Of a stretch of DNA of 64,000 nucleotides, positions 46,327-54,450 are shown one piece after another. The position numbers were made by a program, and so were the translations under genes. Source of the DNA: Methylosinus sp. PW1 (GTDB lineage: Bacteria > Pseudomonadota > Alphaproteobacteria > Rhizobiales > Beijerinckiaceae). The stretch lies in NCBI RefSeq assembly GCF_000745215.1, contig NZ_JQNK01000008.1, positions 434,001-498,000 on the forward strand, written 5' to 3'. Every line of letters starts with the position of its first letter. Position 1 is the first letter of the stretch. Under the pieces are notes generated by a model. That model saw only the letters and a program-made list of their open reading frames with translations. It was not told where the DNA came from and searched no databases.

Positions 46327-48452
46327 AGCAGGTTGAGCAGAATTATCGCTCCGGTGAGCTTAAGGTCGTGGATACTCCCGCGCCGCGCCTGAACGATGGC
46401 GCGTTGCTGGTCGCGACGCGCGTATCGCTTATCAGTTCCGGTAATGAGAAGCAGCTCATGGACATCGCGAAGGCATCGCTCGCCGGCAAGGCGATGGCGC
46501 GCCCGGACTTAGTGCGCCGCGTCATTCGCAACGTCCAACGCGACGGCCTGCGGCCAACCATGGAAAAGGTCATCGCCAAGCTCGATACGCCAATCCCATT
46601 GGGATACAGCCTCGCAGGAGAAGTCCTCGCGGTTGGTCGACGTGTCGGTGGATTCGCTGTTGGCGATCGGATCGCCTGCGCGGGATCGGGCCTTGCCAAT
46701 CACGCCGAGATCAATTCGGTCCCCAAGAACTTGACTGTACGAATCCCCGACGGCGTCAGCGACGAGGACGCCAGCTTTGTCACGCTCGGCGCCATTGCGC
46801 TGCAGGGCGTGCGCCAGGTGGCTCCGACATTGGGAGAAAAGATCGTCGTGATGGGGCTGGGCCTCATCGGGCTGCTCACAGTCCAACTGCTGAAGGCCAA
46901 TGGCTGCCGCGTGCTGGGCTTCGATCCTAACGCCGAACGCGCGAAGCTTGCAAAGGAACTCGGCGCTGACGTTGCCGTTTGTGAAGGACTTGCCGCAGTC
47001 GCCTCTGGGTTCACCGAGGGCCAGGGCGCCGACGCTGTCATCGTCGTCGCCTCCACCCAGTCGAGCGAACCCGTCAATGTCGCCGCGGAAATCAGCCGGC
47101 TGAAGGGGCGCATCGTCATTGTCGGTCTTGTCGGGATGAATCTCGATCGCGAAGCCTTTTACAAAAGAGAACTCGATCTCAAGCTCTCGATGTCCTATGG
47201 ACCGGGCCGCCACGATCCGTCGTACGAGATAGCAGGCCACGACTACCCTCTGCCTTATGTGCGCTGGACCGAGCAGCGCAATATGGCGGCTTTTCTGTCC
47301 CTTGTCGCCGACGGCAAGGTCACGCCGGCGCGGCTCGTCACGCATCGCTTCGCCATCGGCGACGCCGAGGAGGCCTACCGCCTCATGGAGCGCGGCGAAC
47401 CGCATCTCGCCATGCTGCTGACCTACGCGAACGCGAGCCCCGAACATCCAGAGCGCCGCATCGCGCTCGCGCCGCAGCAGGACGAAATCGATCCATCGAC
47501 AGTGGCGTTCATCGGGTTTGGCAATTACGCAAAGGGGGTGCTGTTGCCGGCGTTGCGCAAGATCGCAGGTGTGAAGCTTGCGACGGTCGTTACCTCAACT
47601 GGACTGAGCGCCAGACATGCCGGCGAGAAATTCGGCTTTGCGACGATCGCGACCGAATCCGAGGCGGCGATCGAGAATTCCTCGGTTGGCGCCGTTTTCA
47701 TCGCTACGCGGCACGATACGCACGCTCCTCTCGCGGCTGCCGCGTTGAACGCCGGAAAACATGTGTTCTGCGAAAAGCCGCTGGCTCTCGACGACAGCGG
47801 GCTTGACGAGGTTCTTGCCGCCGCCGCTTCGAGGAAAGTGTTGACGGTCGGTTTCAACAGACGTTTCGCGCCATCACTGGTTTCGGCGAAGGCGGCGCTG
47901 GAGCCGCGTCCAGGACCGCTCGTGATGATCTATCGCGTTAACGCCGGCGCGATACCGGCGGATAGCTGGGTGCAACGCGACGAAGGCGGCGGGCGCATCG
48001 TCGGCGAAATATGTCATTTCGTCGACGCGTTGACTTGGCTGTGCGGCAGCCTCCCCATAGAGGTCGCCGCCGTCGCCGCTCGCGGACATGACGACGCCGT
48101 GTCGATTCTCGTCAAATTTGTCGATGGCTCGACAGGAGCGATCGTCTATTCGTCGCTCGGCGACGCTGCGGTGGCGAAGGAATATATCGAGATATTCGCA
48201 GCCGGGATCATCGTTCAGCTCGACGATTTTTGCAGCCTAGCCGTCACGCGCGACGGCAGGCGCAAGACGCAGAAGAGCGCACAGGACAAAGGCCAAACGG
48301 CGCTGGTCGCCGCCTTCATGGATGCGGCGAAGGGCGGCCAAGAGCCGCCGATACCCCTCATTGAGCTGGAGGCGGTGACGCGCGCCACCTTCGCGATCGA
48401 GGAGGCGATCCGCACGGGCGCGGTCGTGGAGATCAAAATGTTGCGAAACTAA
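46323..48452 (+). CDS. Two-domain oxidoreductase (MDR alcohol-dehydrogenase-like + Gfo/Idh/MocA)
   Basis: 709 residues, a natural fusion. The N-terminal half is a zinc-type dehydrogenase (LGYSLAGEVLAVGRRV, VMGLGLIGLLTVQLLKANG). From about residue 395 there is a Gfo/Idh/MocA domain (VAFIGFGNYAKGVLLPALRK, FCEKPLALDDSGLDE, GGGRIVGEICHFVDALTWLC). The usual zinc-ligand cysteines are not evident. It is predicted to oxidise or reduce a sugar nucleotide or glycan sugar. It overlaps the heparinase-like gene, which argues for a shared substrate. Confidence 0.88.
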   Translation: MKQVEQNYRSGELKVVDTPAPRLNDGALLVATRVSLISSGNEKQLMDIAKASLAGKAMARPDLVRRVIRNVQRDGLRPTMEKVIAKLDTPIPLGYSLAGEVLAVGRRVGGFAVGDRIACAGSGLANHAEINSVPKNLTVRIPDGVSDEDASFVTLGAIALQGVRQVAPTLGEKIVVMGLGLIGLLTVQLLKANGCRVLGFDPNAERAKLAKELGADVAVCEGLAAVASGFTEGQGADAVIVVASTQSSEPVNVAAEISRLKGRIVIVGLVGMNLDREAFYKRELDLKLSMSYGPGRHDPSYEIAGHDYPLPYVRWTEQRNMAAFLSLVADGKVTPARLVTHRFAIGDAEEAYRLMERGEPHLAMLLTYANASPEHPERRIALAPQQDEIDPSTVAFIGFGNYAKGVLLPALRKIAGVKLATVVTSTGLSARHAGEKFGFATIATESEAAIENSSVGAVFIATRHDTHAPLAAAALNAGKHVFCEKPLALDDSGLDEVLAAAASRKVLTVGFNRRFAPSLVSAKAALEPRPGPLVMIYRVNAGAIPADSWVQRDEGGGRIVGEICHFVDALTWLCGSLPIEVAAVAARGHDDAVSILVKFVDGSTGAIVYSSLGDAAVAKEYIEIFAAGIIVQLDDFCSLAVTRDGRRKTQKSAQDKGQTALVAAFMDAAKGGQEPPIPLIELEAVTRATFAIEEAIRTGAVVEIKMLRN

Positions 48453-48558
48453 CTGAAGCGCGCCGTCCAACCAGGTCGGTGCGCTTCGAGCGAATAAGAT
48501 CTGAGCTCGCAACACGCAACGTCCCGGCGCACACCCAATTCAAATGGAGGTAGTCGAA

Positions 48559-49278
48559 ATGACCGGCTCTGTGGCGCAATGGATCGACCGGACATTCTAC
48601 CCGTCCTTCGCCCATAATTGGGATGATGCGCTGCTGCGCGAGCGTATCCTCGCGCGATTGTCGCCGGAACAGTGCATTCTCGACCTCGGTGCGGGTGGCG
48701 GTGTTGTCACGCAGATGAATTTTCGCGGCCTCGTCACGAAGACCTGCGGCGTCGATCTTGACCCACGCGTGTGCGAAAATCCGATGCTGGACGAGGGGCG
48801 CGTCGCCGACGCCGGTAGGGTTCCTTATGGTGACTCGATGTTCGATATCGTATTCGCCGACAACGTGCTCGAACATCTCGACGAACCCGCGCAGGTGTTC
48901 GCGGAGGTGCGCCGGGTTCTGAAGCCCGGCGGCCGGTTCTTGTTCAAGACACCGAACCGCACGCATTACATGCCGCTAATTGCTCAATGCACGCCTCATT
49001 GGTTTCATGGCTTTATCAATCGATTACGCGGGCGTTCGGTCATCGACACGTTCCCGACGCGATATCGCACCAACGACGTGGCGACCCTGCGGCGTTTGGC
49101 CAGCGAGACCTGCTTCGATGTCGAGCGCATCGAGTTGATCGAAGGCCGACCTGAATATCTGCGCATGCTGTGGCCGGCGTATCTCGTCGGCCTTGTTTAT
49201 GAGCGGCTGGTCAATTCGACCGAAATCCTTGCGATGTTCCGTGTCCTTTGCATTGGCGAATTCAAGAAGCCTGCGTGA
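48559..49278 (+). CDS. Class I SAM-dependent methyltransferase
   Basis: 239 residues from ATG 48559 (GGAGG 8 nt upstream; an ATG at 48544 lies over the ribosome site). ILDLGAGGGVVTQMNFRG is the SAM loop, with GVDLDPRVCENPMLDEGRVA, FDIVFADNVLEHLDEP and RVLKPGGRFLFKTPNRTHY following. It is the intact counterpart of the relic at 18663. Likely a sugar methyltransferase. It is the last gene of the island before the scrap zone. Confidence 0.85.
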   Translation: MTGSVAQWIDRTFYPSFAHNWDDALLRERILARLSPEQCILDLGAGGGVVTQMNFRGLVTKTCGVDLDPRVCENPMLDEGRVADAGRVPYGDSMFDIVFADNVLEHLDEPAQVFAEVRRVLKPGGRFLFKTPNRTHYMPLIAQCTPHWFHGFINRLRGRSVIDTFPTRYRTNDVATLRRLASETCFDVERIELIEGRPEYLRMLWPAYLVGLVYERLVNSTEILAMFRVLCIGEFKKPA

Positions 49279-49339
49279 TCTGGCGCGCCGCCGGTAGATC
49301 GCAATACCGGCGAGGAGGCGCTTCCACGGTAAGCGTAGC

Positions 49340-49772
49340 GAGCCGGAGGCGCTCGTCTCGAACCACATTTGCAATCGCAGAAATGCGCGACAGTCGGCGC
49401 GCATTCGTCGATCGGCGCGCGACGCTTGCGGCCGGTGTCGACGCCGACGCCCTCGCAGGGGCGCTCGCGCATCTCGATCTCGCCCAGCGTGAGGCCGTAG
49501 CGATCGAGCAGCTCGGCCACTTTGCGCGCCGAGGCCAGCGCTTCCTGCTCGGTGCAGCCTTGCTCGACCGTCTTGGCGCGCAACGCCTGTATGCGTTGCA
49601 GAACGCGTGCGAGTTCGGCGTCGGCCTCGCTGTCGGTCGACTTCGGCCGGCGCGCCGCGAGCAATCGGCGCCGCAGCTCCTCGAATAGCGTGCGGACTTC
49701 AGCATGTGCGCCCTCATGCGCGACGGCGCGCTCGACGTCCGCCGTGCGCGCAGCGGCTGCGCCTCCTGGCAA
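49340..49772 (-). pseudogene. DUF2786 protein, truncated and frameshifted
   Basis: GCTEQEALASARKVAELLDR and YGLTLGEIEMRERPCEGVGV are the DUF2786 core. The match breaks at FCDCK near 49372, after which another frame continues WFETSASGSLR. The 3' part is lost at the island border. Function of the family is unknown. Confidence 0.7.
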
Positions 49773-49784
49773 TCGGCTGGCGGA

Positions 49785-50189
49785 TCAAGCGAAATCCCAC
49801 GGATCGATTACCGACGCCCCGGTGTCGTCGAAGTCCGCGGTATTGCGCGTGACGACGATGAGATCGTGAACGATCGCGGTCGCCGCGATCAGTCCGTCCA
49901 CATCGCTGCGCGGCCGGATCGCGGCGATCCGGCCCCATTCGACGGCGATCTGATCGGTGATCGGCAGGATGCGGTCGGAATGGTCGCTCCGCAGCTTACG
50001 AAGCCATTCGGCGAGATGGCCGGCGGCTTTGGGGTTAGACTTCTGCTTCAGCGCGATTCCACGCATGATTTCTCCCAGCGTGAGGACGCTGAGATGGACC
50101 CCGAGCGGATCGACGGAGCGCAGCCACGCTATCGCCCTTGGGGAGCCCCGCCGAGCATCGCAGACAACGTTGGTGTCGACCAGATACAT
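49785..50189 (-). CDS. PIN-domain toxin (VapC/FitB-like)
   Basis: 134 residues. MYLVDTNVVCDARRG carries the first PIN aspartate, LTLGEIMRGIALK the glutamate, DVDGLIAATAIVHDLIVVTR the second aspartate and NTADFDDTG the last. This is the Mg-dependent ribonuclease fold of VapC/FitB. Its ATG overlaps the antitoxin stop by one base (TGATG). Confidence 0.9.
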   Translation of the reverse strand: MYLVDTNVVCDARRGSPRAIAWLRSVDPLGVHLSVLTLGEIMRGIALKQKSNPKAAGHLAEWLRKLRSDHSDRILPITDQIAVEWGRIAAIRPRSDVDGLIAATAIVHDLIVVTRNTADFDDTGASVIDPWDFA

Positions 50190-50443
50190 CACAAGGGCGA
50201 GCTGCGGCTGGGCGTCTTGGCGCGCCGGACGATCGCCTCGGCGAACTCGTCGTCCCAGCTCGGGCCGGCGAGCAGATCGTCGACCAGCGACGGCTTGCCG
50301 GCGCGCAACGCGTCATAATCGCGCGCAGACAGCACGACCGCCGCGCGTTCGCCGCGCAAAGTTACGGTCTGCGGGCCTTCCTCGCGCGCCTTTTGCACCA
50401 CTTTGGAGAACTGGTTCTTGGCGTCTTGCAGCGACCATTCCAT
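50189..50443 (-). CDS. Phd/YefM-family antitoxin
   Basis: 84 residues: MEWSLQDAKNQFSKVVQKAR, then GPQTVTLRGERAAVVLSARD and a C-terminal toxin-binding helix region. Pairs with the PIN toxin downstream. The usual repression of its own promoter by the complex would act just upstream of 50443. The start has GAGC-type spacing only; no strong ribosome site is seen. Confidence 0.88.
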   Translation of the reverse strand: MEWSLQDAKNQFSKVVQKAREEGPQTVTLRGERAAVVLSARDYDALRAGKPSLVDDLLAGPSWDDEFAEAIVRRAKTPSRSSPL

Positions 50444-50539
50444 GCGCTCGGGTTCCTGGCTAGCCTGTCTAGCTATATAGGACAGCGGCCGGAGACGTCA
50501 ACGCAGCATTTTTCTGCTGTGAACTCTGTCCGTGTCGAC

Positions 50540-50805
50540 ATCCTGATTGGAAGCAATAGCGACACGCTTGCAGCCGGAGCCGACCGGACAGGTGCAATCG
50601 CTGCGGATCGTCGTCTTTCCCGCGGCCGAGCGCTCGACCACGATCGCATGCATATAGGGCGAGCGCTCATTGCCTTGCACCTTCGCCGAGATCGAGCCGC
50701 CGCCAATGGCGTATTGAAGCACGCGCCGCTGCTGGCGATAGATCCGGCCCGCTCCGAACGCATTCCGCCCGACATGCAACGTCGTTCTCGTCGTAGGTCA
50801 TCGGC
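50540..50805 (-). pseudogene. SWIM zinc-finger protein fragment
   Basis: RVLQYAIGGGSISAKVQGNE and IRSDCTCPVGSGCKRVA give the CxCxnCxH-type SWIM pattern, with arginine where the last histidine (CKHVA) is expected. A frame change occurs near MTYDENDV at the 5' side. The downstream SNF2-helicase part usual in this family is absent. Confidence 0.6.
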
Positions 50806-50997
50806 TCGGCCGGTTCGCAGGGACGCACGCAGAAAAGGGCGAGCGCCGCAGCGCGCGCCGCTCGCGTCGCCGATTTTGCGAGGCGGGCGCGAGAACACAA
50901 TTGCGACCCGTCCCAGCGGCGTCTTAGGCACAAGGAAGGCGGCGAGCGGCGTCGACGGTCGCGCGCGGCTCCGGCGTCGCGTCTGTTCGACGCTCGC

Positions 50998-51810
50998 TCA
51001 CGCCTTCTCTTTCGCCTTCATCTTCATCTTCAATTTCACAGTCACTTTGTTCCGTCCCTCCTTCTCGAGCATCTCCTGCTCGGCGAGCGCGCGGAACATT
51101 TCGATCTCTTCGCGCGCGCCCGGCGCCGAGACGCCCTTGGCGCCGTCGTAGCGCAGATGCGACAGATCGGCGGCGATGGTCACCTTGTCGATCGCCGTCT
51201 TCAGATTGGTGAGATAGATCAGCTTCGTGTAGCGCGTGCTCTCGCTCGTGCGCTCGTCGCTCGCGTGCCCGGTGATCTCTTCGACCCAGGCCGTGTTGAG
51301 GCCCGCCGTGTTCTTGAGCTCCGTCGTGACATTGTGCCGGAACGCCAGCGCCTCGAAAGTGTTGCGGGCCGAGCGCGTATTGTTCGGCATGTCCGCCTTC
51401 CACTCCTTCAGCGTCGTCTTGCTCTCGACGAAATCCTCCCAGGCGGCGAAGAACGGCTTTTCCGGCGCGGGGGCGGGAGCCGCCACGGGCTGCGGCGCCG
51501 GCTGCGCTGGCGCGGCCACATGTCGGGGCACGGGCTCGATCGCGCCGGTCTCGATGGCGAGCGTCTCGTCGAACAGGCTGACGAAGCCGCGCAGCGCCTC
51601 AGCGCTCGGCTGCAAATGCGGCGATTGCGCCGACTTGTCGCGCTTCCTCGACGATCCGACGCGCAAAGAATTCATCTTGCGCGCCGCTGAAGCGGCCCGA
51701 TCGCATCTCGAACAGACGGACATCGACGCCAAGACCTTGGCCAGGGGAGGCCCTACAGCCTCGTCTGCACGAAGAACCGCGCCAGCTCTGGCCACGCTGG
51801 CGTCGTCGCA
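50998..51810 (-). pseudogene. Tyrosine recombinase remnant A
   Basis: Segments FEMRSGRFSGAQDEFFARRI, then in another frame LRGFVSLFDETLAIETGAIE, FFAAWEDFVESKTTLKEWKA and finally FRHNVTTELKNTAGLNTAWV-EEITGH, the C-terminal end of a phage-type integrase. The catalytic core between the N- and C-terminal parts is missing. The tail KLKMKMKAKEKA is low complexity. Confidence 0.65.
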
Positions 51811-51849
51811 TTCCACCCTCTTTCGAGATCGCCGCGCCGCCGCGCCCGG

Positions 51850-52290
51850 ATGTCCGGCCATGCTGGCGACCTCGCTCTCACCAAACGATCATCCCGGCGC
51901 CGACGTGCTCGCCTTGTATCGCTTGCGATGGCAGATCGAGCTCGCCTTCGAGAGATTGAAGAGCCTGCTGTGGCTCGACTGCTTGCCGGCCAAGACCGAA
52001 AAGGGCGGGCGCAGCTGAATATACGCCCATCTGATCCTCGCCATCCTCACCGACGAATGCAGCCAGGACCTCCTGGACTCTTCCCCCCGAAGACCTGCTC
52101 GCGGCGCATTACGCGCCGTCGATCTGGCGCGCGCAAAAGCTCGTCATCGGGATACTGCGCGCCGCGATCCTCGGTCGCCTCACGCTCGACGCCTTGCTCG
52201 CCGCTTCCCCGAGATTCCACCACCTCCTCGCAGAACCCCGAAGAAAACGAAAATTGCAGTTCAAATACCCCGTCAGGCCATTATCCTAGC
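51850..52290 (+). pseudogene. IS4-family transposase, C-terminal remnant
   Basis: LATSLSPNDHPGADVLALYR then LRWQIELAFERLKSLLWLDC contain the Y-(x)n-R-(x)n-E/K signature of IS4 transposases. After a stop and frameshift, LLAAHYAPSIWRAQKLVIGI and SPRFHHLLAEPRRKRK complete the tail. The N-terminal catalytic part is gone. Confidence 0.75.
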
Positions 52291-52455
52291 GCCTATGGGG
52301 ATGACCGTGTCCGGTCCGAGCTGGATGATCTCGGACGAGATGAGGCCGCTGGTGAGCGAAACGAGAGGTATCCAGAACTCCAGCTCGCCGCCGGCCTTGG
52401 GGTTTTCGGAGCGGGCGCCTCTCCGAAACACGTCTTGACCGAAGACGAGGTCCAG

Positions 52456-52996
52456 CTATGCTCTATCGAAGGGCTCGCGCTCGTTCGTGCCTGCGGGGAT
52501 CTCGATATAGATGCCGCCTGTGATGGCCGTATCGATCCAGCCCGCTCTTTGCGCCGTCGCGAGCAGCGTCGTGATCTGGCCGACGCGTTTGTTCACGGTC
52601 GGCGTCTTCAGGCCCGTCGTGAAAAGGTGGTCGCGGAAGGCGATGATGTGCGCACGCGTGATCTCGCCTATGTCGCGCACGCGAGCGCGCTTCTGAAAAT
52701 CATCGATCGCAAGCTCTTTCTCGTCGGCTCCATGCCGGGTCGTTTTCTTGTTGGCCTGCTGACGATCGCTCTTCCATTGCTCGAAACAGTCGCGATGTCG
52801 ATGCCGAGCGAGATGGCGCGTTGCTCGCGGAGCTGCTCCGCCGCCTTTCGCCACCTGCCTTTGATGGTGTCGGGAAGCGGGGCCTCTTCCATCTGGCCGC
52901 CCTCGCGATCGAAAAAGACCGCGAGATATTCGAGTTCCGCATGCAGACACGCACCCATGAAGCGCTCGAAATAGGGTAGGATTTCGACAACGACGG
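52456..52996 (-). pseudogene. Tyrosine recombinase remnant B
   Basis: ILPYFERFMGACLHAELEYL in one frame is followed, after a frameshift, by DEKELAIDDFQKRARVRDIG and THR-like segments TRAHIIAFRDHLFTTGLKTP and TVNKRVGQITTLLATAQRAG. This is the SAM-like core-binding domain of an integrase. The catalytic half is missing. The 5' side ends where the GATARGAGCGAYTCA repeats begin. Confidence 0.65.
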
Positions 52997-53007
52997 TGTC
53001 GTCACAG

Positions 53008-53123
53008 GATAAGAGCGATTCAGCGATCCCTAGGCATTTCCTGATGTCTCGAAAAATGGCCTGATTCAAAATGCAGGCTAGGACCGACTCAAACACCGCG
53101 CCTTCCGAGATAAGAGCGACTCA
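53008..53123. repeat. Outer cluster of Tn7-like end repeats
   Basis: Direct copies of GATARGAGCGAYTCA: 53008-53022 (exact), 53077-53091 (GCTAGGACCGACTCA) and 53109-53123 (exact), with a weaker one at about 53052-53067. The first is preceded by TGTCGTCACAG from 52997, a plausible TGT-type transposon terminus. Confidence 0.65.
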
Positions 53124-53189
53124 ATGCGATCTGGGTCGACAGCAGCCTCCCAGGAGCGGGCGGCCCGCCCGGTTACGATGGCTTCGCTT

Positions 53190-53813
53190 TCAGAAGATGG
53201 CGCGTTTTAGGGCGGATGAGGCACGATTTTTCCCCGAGCCCGGCTTTGCGTTCAGGATGCCGGTAACATGTATGTTCCTCAGGATTTTCGTCTTCCTATT
53301 GCTGATGAGATTGGGGTTTTTGACGAGGTGCGTCGCTATCAGCCACTCCTCAAGGAAGTCGATAGAGCGCAGAGGCTTGCCGTTCGTGGGTCGCTTCCGG
53401 AGCTTTCCAGTTGGCGTGACCATCGGAAGCAGGAACATGACCGGGTTGCCCTTCCTGTGGGGCATATCATTGTATTTCGCGATGTTTGAAGGGTTCATCG
53501 CCTCTCCGATGAGAGGCGTGGCGCATGCTTGGCCCGCATAAAAGGGCGTGATTCCCTTGCCGGCCCGCATCGCGAAGACATAGCAGCCGCGGGCGCTCGA
53601 AAGCCCCATCCGCTTCTTTTCGGCCTCTTCTCGAAGGTCGACGAAGGACTGCTTGCTGATCAGATTCTTGGGGCCATGCCTAGTGATGACAAATGAGCCA
53701 AGGACGTCGAAATTCAAAGCCGTTCTCTTTAGCAGTTCTTGGCCAGAATCGAATTTAACCGGGATGCTTTCAGTGTCGCGGACTAAGCGGAGGCCTTCGG
53801 CGCAATGGCGCAG
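53190..53813 (-). CDS. GIY-YIG-like protein, start unresolved
   Basis: About 200 residues of convincing coding sequence. ALNFDVLGSFVITRHGPKNL is followed by ARGCYVFAMRAGKGITPFYA-GQA, resembling a GIY-YIG nuclease strand pair. NPSNIAKYNDMPHRKGNPVM, LRSIDFLEEWLIATHLVKNP and NAKPGSGKNRASSALKRAIF complete it. No ATG or GTG with a ribosome site exists at the 5' side, and the frame simply runs on upstream. It lies between the two repeat clusters and is probably transposon cargo. Confidence 0.6.
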   Translation of the reverse strand: MRHCAEGLRLVRDTESIPVKFDSGQELLKRTALNFDVLGSFVITRHGPKNLISKQSFVDLREEAEKKRMGLSSARGCYVFAMRAGKGITPFYAGQACATPLIGEAMNPSNIAKYNDMPHRKGNPVMFLLPMVTPTGKLRKRPTNGKPLRSIDFLEEWLIATHLVKNPNLISNRKTKILRNIHVTGILNAKPGSGKNRASSALKRAIF

Positions 53814-53999
53814 GCTTCTTCTAGGAACCGGTGGCAGGCCGCGTCGCCGCCTCCCGCGCGGGGATCGGGAATTGGCCAGTGTGTTTGCACAGATGGCCTT
53901 CGCCGGTGTTGCCGTCAAGGCAGAAACGCGGGTCGTGATGGACCCGGCTGTGCCCCGCCCGGAGCGACGCCGGCGCGCGTGGGCCGGAGAACCTGACAA

Positions 54000-54102
54000 G
54001 ATAGAAGCGACTCAATTTAATGACATGGATTCAAATAGTTGAAAAAATTCTGGTAGGAAAAGAGCGACTCAAAATGTAATTTGGCAGGATAGGAGCGATT
54101 CA
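54000..54102. repeat. Inner cluster of Tn7-like end repeats
   Basis: Direct copies at 54000-54014 (GATAGAAGCGACTCA), 54057-54071 (GAAAAGAGCGACTCA) and 54088-54102 (GATAGGAGCGATTCA). The last overlaps the stop of the 116-residue ORF. They have the same orientation as the outer cluster and suit TnsB-binding sites of the adjacent transposition genes. Between 53814 and 54000 I see no supported gene. Confidence 0.7.
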
Positions 54103-54450
54103 ATTTGGGAGGACTCCTCCGACGTTTTTCCCAAGCTGGAAGGGGGGCGATAGGCTGGCTGTGCGTGCTCGCAGCAGACCGCGGGTCGATCTCGTAGCGA
54201 TCACGACGATGTTCGGCGGCGCGTCGGGTCTGCCGTGTTCGACCATTTGGCGGCATAGGAAATGTATAACGTCGACGACTGTGAACTCGCCGTCCTTGAC
54301 GTGGGCGTCGATGAGTATACCGCTGTCCGCATCGGAAACGATGAGGGAGCCGATGGACTCTATCCCGCCGACAGGCGGGTACAAGATGTCAACGCTCCAC
54401 GTTGCTCCATTATGAACGTGACGCGTCGCGGCGTCGCTCGCGCTGCTCAT
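54100..54450 (-). CDS. Unknown 116-residue protein coupled to tniQ
   Basis: The ATG overlaps the tniQ stop (ATGA), so it is read as the fifth gene of the tns operon. It contains WSVDILYPPVGGIESIGSLI, SDADSGILIDAHVKDGEFTV and PPNIVVIATRSTRGLL, an alternating beta/alpha pattern somewhat like an RNase-H/integrase core without the catalytic triad. No family is recognised. An end repeat covers its last codons. It may be an accessory transposition or target-choice factor; this is inference from position only. Confidence 0.65.
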   Translation of the reverse strand: MSSASDAATRHVHNGATWSVDILYPPVGGIESIGSLIVSDADSGILIDAHVKDGEFTVVDVIHFLCRQMVEHGRPDAPPNIVVIATRSTRGLLRARTASLSPPFQLGKNVGGVLPN

